From an uncultured Bacteroidales bacterium (lineage in GTDB: Bacteria; Bacteroidota; Bacteroidia; Bacteroidales; Bacteroidaceae): 16,018 nt of DNA. This document shows, piece after piece, positions 1 to 7,020 of the stretch (position 1 is its first letter; every line of letters starts with the position of its first letter). The position numbers and the translations under genes are program-made. A model generated the notes under the pieces. That model saw nothing but the letters and a program-made list of their open reading frames with translations. It was not told where the DNA came from and did no database searches. The DNA is taken from positions 1 through 16,018 of the forward strand of contig CALBKR010000118.1 in the NCBI GenBank assembly GCA_937896105.1, given 5' to 3'.

Positions 1-185
1 AGTACCGTTGCTATCGACAGGGGGGTGTATTGCACACCGAAAGGGTTTACATCGACATTGAATTTGTTGTCGAGCAATAGTGTACCGATATTATCGGCAA
101 AGCAGGAACCGATAAGCATCAGCCTGCTCCTGTGCGATATGTCCAGTGCGCCTTGGGGTAACTCCACCTGTGTCGTGAAAAGCAT
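1..185 (-). CDS. GSCFA-domain protein, N-terminal part (runs off window)
   Basis: The reverse strand from an ATG at 185 reads open to the window edge, giving 61 residues. It carries the family-naming motif GSCFADNIG (residues 26-34) followed by NPFGVQYTPLSIA (about residues 50-62), the usual start of the GSCFA family (Pfam GSCFA). This family is common in Bacteroidetes and is thought to have an SGNH/GDSL-hydrolase-like fold; its substrate is not established. No signal peptide is visible in the first 25 residues. The gene is divergent from dxs, with 215 nt between the two starts. A TAnnTTTG-type box (TATTTTTG, 211 to 204 on the minus strand) lies 18 nt before the ATG. Only the first fifth or so of a protein of roughly 320 residues is present, so the catalytic C-terminal part cannot be judged. 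Confidence 0.88.
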   Translation of the reverse strand, partial: MLFTTQVELPQGALDISHRSRLMLIGSCFADNIGTLLLDNKFNVDVNPFGVQYTPLSIATV

Positions 186-203
186 AGGAAACGATTTTAT
201 ATG

Positions 204-211
204 CAAAAATA
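204..211 (-). promoter_or_regulatory. Possible -7 box for the GSCFA gene
   Basis: TATTTTTG on the minus strand matches the Bacteroidetes -7 consensus TAnnTTTG and lies 18 nt before the GSCFA start codon. No TTTG is seen at the expected 19-20 nt upstream, so the call rests on one element in AT-rich DNA. Confidence 0.35.
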
Positions 212-239
212 ATCAACTTCATCAAGAATTATAATATCT

Positions 240-256
240 TTGCAATTAAATTGCAA
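240..256. promoter_or_regulatory. Operator-like 17-bp palindrome between GSCFA gene and dxs
   Basis: TTGCAATTAAATTGCAA is a perfect inverted repeat with 8-bp arms and a single central A. It overlaps the last three bases of a TATCTTTG box (235-242, plus strand). A symmetric AT-rich site of this size in a divergent promoter region is what a dimeric repressor would bind, but no regulator is identified and there is no good -33 element for the overlapping box. Confidence 0.35.
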
Positions 257-312
257 TCCATACGGCTAAAAAGCATTGCGCTTGTCACAAATGCAAAAGC
301 AGCCCGATTTAT

Positions 313-343
313 TTTGCTTTTTGACTGTATGTTTGTATTTTTG
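313..343 (+). promoter_or_regulatory. Promoter of dxs (Bacteroidetes type)
   Basis: TTTG at 313-316 and TATTTTTG at 336-343 are separated by 19 nt, matching the Bacteroidetes housekeeping consensus TTTG-N19/20-TAnnTTTG. Transcription would start near 349-350, leaving a leader of about 50 nt before the dxs ATG at 401. Another TAnnTTTG match (328-335) has no suitably spaced upstream element. Confidence 0.6.
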
Positions 344-351
344 TGATTGGT

Positions 352-398
352 CACGGATTTGCATCCGTGCTATGAGCATAGCATAATTTTGAAATTAT
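352..398 (+). promoter_or_regulatory. Three abutting inverted repeats in the dxs leader
   Basis: Three perfect inverted repeats follow each other with almost no spacing: CACGGAT-TTGC-ATCCGTG (352-369), GCTATG-AG-CATAGC (369-382, sharing base 369 with the first) and ATAATTT-TG-AAATTAT (383-398). Together they fill nearly the whole predicted dxs leader and end 2 nt before the start codon. The first has a proper tetraloop. The other two have 2-nt centres, so as RNA they would lose a pair at the tip or could be protein-binding sites in DNA. Function is inferred, not known. Confidence 0.5.
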
Positions 399-400
399 AG

Positions 401-2296
401 ATGTCCGAAAATAAAAAATATCCCCTGCTCGAGAGTATTGACTCTCCGGCCGACCTGCGCAAACTGCCCGAGAAACAGCTCGAACAGGTGTGCACTGAGT
501 TGAGAGGGTTCATCATAGATTCGCTGGCCAATAACCCGGGACACTTCGCCTCGAGTCTTGGCTCTGTGGAGCTCACCGTGGCTCTGCATTATGTCTTTTC
601 CACACCCGACGACAAACTTGTGTGGGATGTGGGGCATCAGGCCTATGGCCACAAGATATTGACCGGTCGCCGGGAGCGTTTCCATACAAACCGTAAGTTG
701 GGAGGCATAAAGCCTTTTCCGTCACCCGATGAGAGTGAATATGATGCTTTTGTGGCAGGCCACGCATCCAACTCGATATCGGCGGCGTTGGGTCTTGCTG
801 TGTCGGCTGCAATGAATGGCAGCAATGAGCACGTTGTAGCGGTAATAGGCGACGGCTCGATGAGTGGCGGACTGGCCTATGAAGGCTTCAATAACCTTGC
901 AAGTACCCAAAGCAATCTGCTGATAATACTCAATGATAACAATATGTCTATCGACAAGAGCGTGGGCGGAATGAGCCAGGTGCTCATCTCTATGCACTCG
1001 TCGAAGGCATACAACAAGATGCGTTATTACATTGCCAAAGCATTGAGAAAGGTGGGTATCCTGAATGAGCGCCGTGCAAATGCTCTCATACGTTTCAATA
1101 ACGGGCTGAAGGCGATGCTCTTCAGGCAGAACAATTTCTTCGAGGGTATGAATGCGCGTTATTTCGGCCCTGTGAACGGGCACAATGTGCTTGAACTCGT
1201 GCGTATGTTGCGGAGTATCAAGGATATGAAAGGCCCCCGTATGCTCCATGTGCACACGGTGAAGGGGAAAGGATGGGAGCCTGCCGAGAAGAATGCGACA
1301 GTGTGGCACCAGCCGGGCATCTTCGATGTCGAGACCGGTGAGCGCATCGTGAAGGACGGCGGTTCTCCACGCTTCCAGGATGTGTTCGGTGAGACACTGG
1401 TTGAACTGGCCAAGGAGAATGAGAAGATTGTGGGAATAACACCGGCTATGCCTACCGGATGTTCTATGAACAAGCTGATGGAGGAATTTCCTTCGCGCTT
1501 CTTCGATGTGGGTATTGCCGAGGGGCACGCCGTGACATTCTCGGCCGGTCTGGCCAAGGGCGGCCTGTTGCCTTTCTGCAATATATATTCATCGTTTATG
1601 CAGCGCGGATATGACAATCTTATCCACGATGCCGCTTTGCAGAGGCTCGATATGGTATTCTGCCTTGATAGAGCCGGTATTGTGGGCGAGGATGGCCCTA
1701 CGCATCACGGAGCATTCGACCTTGCCTATCTGCGTCCTGTTCCCAACATAACAGTCGCGTCGCCTTATGACGAGCACGAGTTGCGCAGGCTTATGTACAC
1801 GGCGACACAGCCGGGTATGGGTACATTTGTGATACGTTATCCACGCGGAAAGGGCTCGTTGACCGATTGGCGTTGTCCGCTCGAAGCGGTGAAGGTCGGT
1901 ACAGGACGTCGCATCGCAGCCGGTAAGGATGTAGCATTGCTGACAATAGGCCCCATAGGCAAGCTGGTAGGGCAGGCAGTCGAGGATGCAGCAAAGCAGG
2001 GTGTCAGCGTCGCACACTACGATATGCGTTTCCTGAAACCGATAGACGAGGAGATACTGCACGAGGTGGGTGAAAAATTCCGCTACATCGTGACATTGGA
2101 GGATGGTACCGTGAAGGGTGGCCTTGGCAGTGCTGTTGCCGATTATATGGCACAGAATGGCTATACTCCAAAGATAAAGGTTATGGGTATGCCCGACGCC
2201 TTCGTCGAGCACGGGACGCCTGAACAGTTGTACAGGATATGCCGTATGGATAAGGATAGTGTTCTTGAGGCTCTCCTGGAGTGTAAGGATTTATAA
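401..2296 (+). CDS. dxs: 1-deoxy-D-xylulose-5-phosphate synthase
   Basis: DXS condenses pyruvate and glyceraldehyde 3-phosphate into DXP, the first step of the MEP isoprenoid pathway, and also feeds thiamine and pyridoxal synthesis. It is a cytosolic thiamine-diphosphate enzyme. The 631-residue product has the normal family length. The sequence shows the N-terminal HFASSLG segment with catalytic His48, a TPP/Mg motif starting GDGSMSGG (150-157) and ending at the Asn-rich LNDNN (about 177-181), the central pyrimidine-binding domain with GIAEGHA (Glu374, the residue that activates TPP), the conserved DGPTHHG (431-437), and a C-terminal transketolase-like domain from about residue 500. The ATG at 401 follows an in-frame AT-rich leader and starts where family members start. 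It is the first gene of a probable dxs-trkA-trkH run, with 50 nt and an 18-bp palindrome before trkA. No defect is visible. Confidence 0.98.
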   Translation: MSENKKYPLLESIDSPADLRKLPEKQLEQVCTELRGFIIDSLANNPGHFASSLGSVELTVALHYVFSTPDDKLVWDVGHQAYGHKILTGRRERFHTNRKLGGIKPFPSPDESEYDAFVAGHASNSISAALGLAVSAAMNGSNEHVVAVIGDGSMSGGLAYEGFNNLASTQSNLLIILNDNNMSIDKSVGGMSQVLISMHSSKAYNKMRYYIAKALRKVGILNERRANALIRFNNGLKAMLFRQNNFFEGMNARYFGPVNGHNVLELVRMLRSIKDMKGPRMLHVHTVKGKGWEPAEKNATVWHQPGIFDVETGERIVKDGGSPRFQDVFGETLVELAKENEKIVGITPAMPTGCSMNKLMEEFPSRFFDVGIAEGHAVTFSAGLAKGGLLPFCNIYSSFMQRGYDNLIHDAALQRLDMVFCLDRAGIVGEDGPTHHGAFDLAYLRPVPNITVASPYDEHELRRLMYTATQPGMGTFVIRYPRGKGSLTDWRCPLEAVKVGTGRRIAAGKDVALLTIGPIGKLVGQAVEDAAKQGVSVAHYDMRFLKPIDEEILHEVGEKFRYIVTLEDGTVKGGLGSAVADYMAQNGYTPKIKVMGMPDAFVEHGTPEQLYRICRMDKDSVLEALLECKDL

Positions 2297-2307
2297 ATGT
2301 TCATCAA

Positions 2308-2325
2308 AACAGGCTGCAGCCTGTT
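2308..2325. repeat. 18-bp perfect palindrome between dxs and trkA
   Basis: AACAGGCTGCAGCCTGTT is perfectly self-complementary with 9-bp arms. It is flanked by a direct repeat TGTTCAT (2298-2304 and 2322-2328, the second overlapping the right arm). It starts 12 nt after the dxs stop. There is no T-run after it, so it is not a classical intrinsic terminator. It could be an RNA-processing or attenuating stem within the operon, or an operator. Confidence 0.5.
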
Positions 2326-2346
2326 CATATATAAACATAGGATGTT

Positions 2347-2793
2347 ATGAGAATTGTCATTGCCGGTGCCGGTGCTGTCGGGACACATCTTGCCAAGATG
2401 CTCTCGGCCGATAAGGAGAATGTTGTCCTCATCGATGAGAGTGAGGAGAAATTAGGTAAACTGGACACTTCGTTCGACCTGCAGACTATTGTGGGCGACC
2501 CTACAAAGATTTCGGCTCTCAAGGATGCCGGGGTGAGCGATGCAGGGCTTTTTGTGGCTGTCACCCCCGACGAGAGCCGCAACATCACGTCGTGCATCCT
2601 TGCGCACTACCTTGGTGCAGCAAAGACAATTGCAAGAATAGACAACTACGAGTATCTGATGCCCAAGCACAAGGAGCATTTTGCCTCTTTGGGCGTCGAT
2701 TCGCTCATCTATCCCGAGCAGCTTGCCGCCGAGGAGATTGCGACAAGCATAAAATATAGCTACTCGAGTTCGGTGATGGTGCACTTGTTATGA
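2347..2793 (+). CDS. trkA: TrkA N-terminal fragment (first RCK NAD-binding domain)
   Basis: TrkA is the cytosolic NAD-binding regulatory subunit of the Trk potassium-uptake system and gates TrkH. This 148-residue ORF holds the first RCK_N domain: Rossmann glycines GAGAVG (7-12), the acidic Asp30 at the end of strand 2, VTPDESRN in the middle, and YPEQLAAEEIATSIKYS near residue 138. A normal TrkA is about 445 residues with two RCK_N/RCK_C pairs. Here the expected linker continues in another frame: bases 2763-2789 encode LLEFGDGALV-like sequence in the frame of the next ORF, while this ORF ends in an unrelated tail (SVMVHLL). The stop TGA (2791-2793) overlaps the ATG of the next ORF as ATGA. 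The domain is therefore complete but cut from its RCK_C partner. It could be a pseudogene piece, a split but working protein, or an assembly error. Confidence 0.85.
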   Translation: MRIVIAGAGAVGTHLAKMLSADKENVVLIDESEEKLGKLDTSFDLQTIVGDPTKISALKDAGVSDAGLFVAVTPDESRNITSCILAHYLGAAKTIARIDNYEYLMPKHKEHFASLGVDSLIYPEQLAAEEIATSIKYSYSSSVMVHLL

Positions 2794-3671
2794 TTGGCGT
2801 CAAGGTGAGGGAGAATGCATCGATTCTGAACATTCCTTTCAAGGAACTCTCGCCCGATATCCCTTATCACGTCGTAGCGCTCCAACGTGCCGGTGAGACA
2901 ATTATTCCGCGTGGTAACGATTGTATCATAGCGAATGACATCGTCTGCTTTATGACTACCCATGAGAATATCCCTTATATCCGCAAGATATGTGGCAAGG
3001 AGGAGTACTCCGAGGTGAAGAGTGTGATAATTATGGGTGGCAGCCGCATTGCAGTGAGGACAACGAAACTGTTGCCAGACGACATAGATGTGAAGATAAT
3101 AGAGAGCGATATGAACCGCTGTCACAGGCTTCTCGACCTTGTCGATGACAGGGTGATGATAATAAACGGCGATGCCCGTGACCAGGAACTCTTGCGTAGC
3201 GAGGGCATCGACCATACCGATGTCTTCATCGCGCTCAGCGACAACTCCGAGGCAAATATTCTTGCCTGTCTTGCGGCAAAACGCGCAGGAGTGTGCCGTG
3301 CCGTTTCCGAAATAGAAAACATCGACTATATATCGATGGCTGATACAATGGATATCGGCTCTTTCATAAACAAGAAGAAACTGGCGGCAAGTACAATCTT
3401 CCAGATGATGCTCAAGACCGATGTGTCGAGTGTGAAATGTCTAACATTCATTCAGGCCGTAGTTTCCGAGTTCCCTGTACCCGAGGATTGTCTCATTACA
3501 CGTAAACCTGTAAAGAGCCTCGGCTTGCCCAATGGTGCCAATATCGGTGGTCTCATACGCAACGGTGTAGGTGTCCACGTTACAGGTAACACGATGATTG
3601 AGCCGGGTGACCACGTCATCTTCTTCTGTGTTGAGAGTGTATTAAAGAAGTTGGAAAAATATTTCAGGTAG
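2790..3671 (+). CDS. trkA: TrkA C-terminal fragment (RCK_C, second RCK_N and RCK_C)
   Basis: This 293-residue ORF continues TrkA from MIGVKVRENASI onward. Residues about 1-70 are the first RCK_C domain. SVIIMGGSRIAV (near 75-86) opens the second Rossmann domain, with a degenerate glycine motif (GGSRIA) followed by an acidic ESD after the second strand. The last 80 residues, ending EPGDHVIFFCVES and KKLEKYF, form the second RCK_C. The frame is open upstream to a TAG at 2757-2759, and the in-frame bases 2763-2789 encode LEFGDGALV, the conserved sequence that should precede MIGVKV. The reading frame was thus once joined to the upstream ORF. The ATGA overlap would allow re-initiation by ribosomes finishing the first fragment. 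trkH begins 3 nt after its stop, so TrkA pieces and TrkH are probably made from one transcript. Confidence 0.85.
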   Translation: MIGVKVRENASILNIPFKELSPDIPYHVVALQRAGETIIPRGNDCIIANDIVCFMTTHENIPYIRKICGKEEYSEVKSVIIMGGSRIAVRTTKLLPDDIDVKIIESDMNRCHRLLDLVDDRVMIINGDARDQELLRSEGIDHTDVFIALSDNSEANILACLAAKRAGVCRAVSEIENIDYISMADTMDIGSFINKKKLAASTIFQMMLKTDVSSVKCLTFIQAVVSEFPVPEDCLITRKPVKSLGLPNGANIGGLIRNGVGVHVTGNTMIEPGDHVIFFCVESVLKKLEKYFR

Positions 3672-3674
3672 GCT

Positions 3675-5132
3675 ATGTTCCATCCCAAAGTGATATTACG
3701 CATCATCGGTATGCTGCTTTTCATTGAGGCGGCATTCCTGTTGTGCTGTGTGGGTGTGGCTCTCTTCTATGGCGAGAACACCGTTTTGCCGCTTCTCGGC
3801 TCCTCCGGCATAATAGCACTTGTAGGGGCTATCGTGGTGCTTTTGTGCAAAGGCGGCGACAGGCAGGTGTCACGCAAGGACGGTTACATAATTGTCACTC
3901 TTTGTTGGGTGGTCTTCTCGCTGTTCGGTACACTTCCATATATGCTGAGTGGCAGCATAACGGATTTTACCGATGCCTTCTTTGAGACTATGTCGGGTTT
4001 CACCACTACAGGCGCGACAATTCTGCAGGATATCGAGGCCTTGCCCAAGTCAATCCTGTTCTGGCGTATGATGACACATTGGGTCGGCGGTTTGGGTATA
4101 GTGTTCTTCACGGTTGCAGTATTCCCTATGTTCGGTCTCAACGACATCAATCTCTTCTCGGCAGAGTCGGTAGGCCCGATACGCTCCAAACTGCATCCCC
4201 GTATCTCGGTGACAGCACGTTGGATACTTACCATATATCTTGCTCTGACAGTAGCCTGTGCAATCTCCCTTAACATTGCAGGAATGGGGTGGTTTGACTC
4301 TATCTGCCATTCGATGTCAACCGTTTCTACGGGTGGTTTCTCTACCAGACAGGCCGGCATTATGGCATTTGATTCGCCTGCGATAGAGTATGTACTCACG
4401 TTCTTTATGTTCGTGTCGGGTGTGAACCTGTCATTGCTCTATCTGGCAATCTTCAAGCTGCGCCCAAGAACCCTGTTCCGCGATACCGAGTTCCGCACAT
4501 ATTTCATTATTGTACTCTCTTTCTCACTCATTATAGGTATCGGACTGATATTGACAACTGATGCCGCTGCCGGTGATGCCTTCAGGTATTCGCTCTTCCA
4601 GGTAGTGTCGTTGCAGACGACGACAGGATTTGCAACTGCAAACTATGCGGTGTGGATGCCGCTGCTGTGGCTTATGCTTTGCGCCTTGATGTTCATAGGT
4701 GCCAGTTCGGGCTCGACATCGGGTGCTATGAAGTGTGCGCGTATATCAATCCTGTTCAAGGTGATGTGGAATGAGTTCAAGCGTATTGTGCATCCAAACG
4801 CCGTGATACCGGTGCGTATGAGCGGCAGGATAATACCTTCTCCGGTGCAGTCGGCAATCCTTGCCTACACTGTGATATATATATTTATGCTCGTGGCCGG
4901 CCTTTTCGTGAATATGGCATTTGGTGTCGGTGATTTTCTTGATGCCTTCAGCCTTTCCGTGACATCTGTTGGCAATGTCGGTCCGGCGTTCGGCAATTAT
5001 GGCCCGATGGATACATTTGCTCTGCTGCCGGATGGAGTGAAATGGTTCAGCGCTTTCCAGATGCTTATCGGCCGTCTTGAGTTCTTCGCGGTGATGCTTC
5101 TGTTTACTCCGGTGTTCTGGAAGAGAAGATAG
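3675..5132 (+). CDS. trkH: TrkH-family potassium uptake channel subunit
   Basis: This is the integral-membrane potassium-conducting subunit of the Trk system. The 485-residue length is normal. It is strongly hydrophobic, with about ten or more membrane segments in the usual four M1-P-M2 repeats. All four selectivity-filter loops can be seen: TTTGA (110-114, within SGFTTTGAT), STGGFST (218-224), TTTGFAT (315-321) and SVGNVGPA (431-438). The family hallmark MTHWVGGLGIVFF follows the first filter. The ATG at 3675 lies 3 nt after the trkA stop, giving tight coupling with the gating subunit. No truncation is seen, so if TrkA is really broken the channel may be misregulated or use another RCK subunit. 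The gene ends only 2 nt from the stop of the opposing DUF4435 gene. Confidence 0.97.
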   Translation: MFHPKVILRIIGMLLFIEAAFLLCCVGVALFYGENTVLPLLGSSGIIALVGAIVVLLCKGGDRQVSRKDGYIIVTLCWVVFSLFGTLPYMLSGSITDFTDAFFETMSGFTTTGATILQDIEALPKSILFWRMMTHWVGGLGIVFFTVAVFPMFGLNDINLFSAESVGPIRSKLHPRISVTARWILTIYLALTVACAISLNIAGMGWFDSICHSMSTVSTGGFSTRQAGIMAFDSPAIEYVLTFFMFVSGVNLSLLYLAIFKLRPRTLFRDTEFRTYFIIVLSFSLIIGIGLILTTDAAAGDAFRYSLFQVVSLQTTTGFATANYAVWMPLLWLMLCALMFIGASSGSTSGAMKCARISILFKVMWNEFKRIVHPNAVIPVRMSGRIIPSPVQSAILAYTVIYIFMLVAGLFVNMAFGVGDFLDAFSLSVTSVGNVGPAFGNYGPMDTFALLPDGVKWFSAFQMLIGRLEFFAVMLLFTPVFWKRR

Positions 5133-5142
5133 TGTCAGACAC
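5132..5142. repeat. Short palindrome spanning the two converging stop codons
   Basis: GTGTCAGACAC is a perfect inverted repeat with 5-bp arms and one central base. It starts at the last base of the trkH TAG and contains the whole TGA of the opposing gene (5137 to 5135). It is too compact for a stable RNA hairpin and there is no T-run, so it is not called a terminator. Confidence 0.35.
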
Positions 5143-6139
5143 CTCTCTCAATAGAAATAAGCAGCCTTTCTATGTCGGCTTTCAACATTCTGTAGGGCGA
5201 AGACTCCTTGTAGTTCGTGTTCTTGCTGAGCATAAGCGACACGTCGCACTGGCTGTGACGATAGGATGAGAGTTCGTTATTGTACTGCTGCCTGTGGTAT
5301 GCCAGTTTCTCAATCTCCCTTTCGCGCCTGTTGCGCAGGTGACGGCACACGGGGATGAGTATGCGCAGCACTACGTTGTTCATTATGTGGTGCCCTTGGA
5401 TGTAGAGATATGTTTCGTCGGGGGTGATGCCAAGTTGTGTCAGTTCCTCTTGAAGTGCAAGGTGCTCATCTTTTAGTAGCGGGAACCGCTTCTCAAGCTG
5501 TTTTATATTATGTGTTACGCGCCTTTCGAGCATCTGCAGCGAGTAGGCTGGGTTGCCGATATTGAACGAGGAGAGGCGCACAATCTCGCAGAACTTGAGC
5601 ATACTCATTGTCTTGGTGTCGTGCTTGCGGTAAAGCAGTATGTTCCACACAAATAGAGGGTAGCAGATGCGTGAGTAGAGCTTCAGGAACTCGTTGAAAT
5701 CGATGGTGTCGCTATCGTTGAGCGTGCTCTGCACACATATCTGCTTCAGGCTGTCGGAGTAGCACTTGAGGTTCTCGATGGCATAGGCGTATGTGTGCAG
5801 TATGTAGCGGTTATTTATAAGTTCACGCGATACCTGGGTGGCACCCTGCATCAGGTAGTCATAGTCGCTGTCCACGCAGGCTATCATATTCTTGCCATAC
5901 CCTTTGCCAAGCAGGTTCATCATCGCTTGCTTCTTGCCCTTTGTGAGGTTGGTGCGTGCGGGCAGCATCACATCGAAATGGAAACGGTCGCTCTCGAAAT
6001 CATCGAGCACCGAGCGCCAGAAAGAGATGTCCTCATAGCTCTCGACATATGCCACAATGCGGTGACAAGCGTTCTTGGGGCGCAGTGAGTTGGCCGCCTC
6101 TATGAACCTTGAATTCAGGTATTCCGATAGCTTTTTCAT
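5135..6139 (-). CDS. DUF4435 (TOPRIM-like) protein, partner of the adjacent ATPase
   Basis: The 334-residue product resembles DUF4435 proteins, a TOPRIM-fold group in which AriB of the PARIS anti-phage system is found. Near the N-terminus, RIVAYVESYEDISFW (27-41) gives the TOPRIM-type glutamate (Glu33, with Asp37). NMIACVDSDYDYLM (84-97) gives the Asp triad Asp90/Asp92/Asp94, the metal-binding half of a TOPRIM nuclease site. All the acidic residues are present, so the site looks intact. The remainder is helical and basic without a recognised motif, and there is no signal peptide. It starts 18 nt after the ATPase stop and shares that gene's promoter. Expected role by analogy is an effector nuclease held or activated by the ATPase. 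That is inferred from architecture; a chromosomal housekeeping role in Bacteroidales remains possible. Confidence 0.8.
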   Translation of the reverse strand: MKKLSEYLNSRFIEAANSLRPKNACHRIVAYVESYEDISFWRSVLDDFESDRFHFDVMLPARTNLTKGKKQAMMNLLGKGYGKNMIACVDSDYDYLMQGATQVSRELINNRYILHTYAYAIENLKCYSDSLKQICVQSTLNDSDTIDFNEFLKLYSRICYPLFVWNILLYRKHDTKTMSMLKFCEIVRLSSFNIGNPAYSLQMLERRVTHNIKQLEKRFPLLKDEHLALQEELTQLGITPDETYLYIQGHHIMNNVVLRILIPVCRHLRNRREREIEKLAYHRQQYNNELSSYRHSQCDVSLMLSKNTNYKESSPYRMLKADIERLLISIERGV

Positions 6140-6157
6140 TCTTGTGTGTGTTTGCGG

Positions 6158-6982
6158 CTATTCTGTTATTTCGCCGATTTCGGTCACGGCATCCATCCAG
6201 CCGTCCATTATTATTGCCGGCGAGTGGGTGCAGAGGATTATCTGTGTGTTGGGGTTGAGGGTTCGTATCAGTGTTATGAGGCGCTGCTGCCATTCGATGT
6301 GCAGAGATATCTCGGGCTCGTCCATAAGCATTACGCCTGGACGGTTCTCCTGTACCAGGGCGGTTAGCAGTATCACAAGCATCTGCTTCTCGCCCGACGA
6401 GAGCATATATGGCTGCAGTGTCTCGCCATACTGGCTGAAGAGTATCTCGTTGCTGTTGCGCACTATGGTCTTGGCTGTGGGTGCAAAAAGTTCGTCTATG
6501 AGATCCTGGAACTGCTTTTTTGGGGTCGTGAGCTCGGCAGCAAGGCGTTGGTCGTCTGGGTTGCCGGTGGTGAGCAGTGCAATTATCCTGTTCCCGATGT
6601 TTACCTGGTAGTTCAGGTAACGGCGCTGCAGGTTGTAGAGCTGCCAGTCGAGCTCGGTGCGTATGTCGGCGCCCGATACCTTCTCGAGCATCTCGCTGCT
6701 CATTATGGGGCGGTCGATGCTGCTGATGACATCGAAATGGATGCTTGTGGCATCCTCGGGGTAGAAGGTTATCTTCACCCCATCCTCGGGATTGGCGGTG
6801 AGGCGTCCTTCGCGCATTATGTCAAGATGCCTTGCCGAACGGTTGATGATGGTGCTCTTGCCCACGCCGTTGCTGCCGCTTAGGATGTTTACATCGGGGC
6901 GCAGCTCCCATTTTACGTGCTTGCGGTTACTCCAAAGCGAATCTATCTCAATACTCTTGATATACTGTGCTGTTTTCTCCAT
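6158..6982 (-). CDS. ABC/AAA_15-type ATPase paired with DUF4435 protein
   Basis: This 274-residue cytosolic ATPase has a complete RecF/SMC/OLD-like ATP site: Walker A GSNGVGKST (36-44, Lys42), signature SSGEKQ (195-200), Walker B MLMDEPEIS with Asp221 and Glu222, and the H-loop THS with His253. Only about 150 residues separate Walker A from the signature, and no coiled coil is seen, so it is smaller than Rad50/SMC-like proteins and smaller than typical AriA. The ATG at 6982 was chosen over one at 7033 because it has AAAAGGAG 6 nt upstream, begins where the domain begins, and lies downstream of the predicted transcription start near 7014. It is the first gene of a two-gene minus-strand operon with the DUF4435 gene. 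ATPase plus DUF4435 is the PARIS (AriA/AriB) architecture; whether this pair is defensive is inference. Confidence 0.85.
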   Translation of the reverse strand: MEKTAQYIKSIEIDSLWSNRKHVKWELRPDVNILSGSNGVGKSTIINRSARHLDIMREGRLTANPEDGVKITFYPEDATSIHFDVISSIDRPIMSSEMLEKVSGADIRTELDWQLYNLQRRYLNYQVNIGNRIIALLTTGNPDDQRLAAELTTPKKQFQDLIDELFAPTAKTIVRNSNEILFSQYGETLQPYMLSSGEKQMLVILLTALVQENRPGVMLMDEPEISLHIEWQQRLITLIRTLNPNTQIILCTHSPAIIMDGWMDAVTEIGEITE

Positions 6983-6988
6983 AATATG

Positions 6989-6996
6989 CTCCTTTT
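6989..6996 (-). promoter_or_regulatory. Shine-Dalgarno-like site of the ATPase gene
   Basis: AAAAGGAG on the minus strand sits 6 nt before the ATG at 6982. Bacteroidetes mostly initiate without Shine-Dalgarno pairing and the other genes in this window lack such a clear site, so it stands out. It fixes the start codon choice. Confidence 0.6.
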
Positions 6997-7020
6997 GAAT
7001 GTGACAATATGCACCGCAAG

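Noticed and set aside
25..234. 69-residue plus-strand ORF at the left edge
   Set aside because: It is antisense to the GSCFA reading frame, which carries clear family motifs.
268..322. AAAAAGCA (268-275) / TGCTTTTT (315-322) pairing as a terminator or leader stem upstream of dxs
   Set aside because: The arms are far apart, A/T-run pairing is likely by chance in this AT-rich gap, and the right arm overlaps the better-supported -33 element.
722..1528. Long antisense ORF (268 residues) inside dxs
   Set aside because: It is the mirror of strongly conserved dxs codons, with a His-rich and Cys-rich shadow composition and no recognisable domain.
2757..2793. Programmed -1 frameshifting to join the two trkA ORFs
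   Set aside because: The second frame has a TAG at 2757-2759, so slippage would have to occur in 2760-2790, where no XXXYYYZ heptamer or downstream stem is visible. Residues expected in the linker are also missing.
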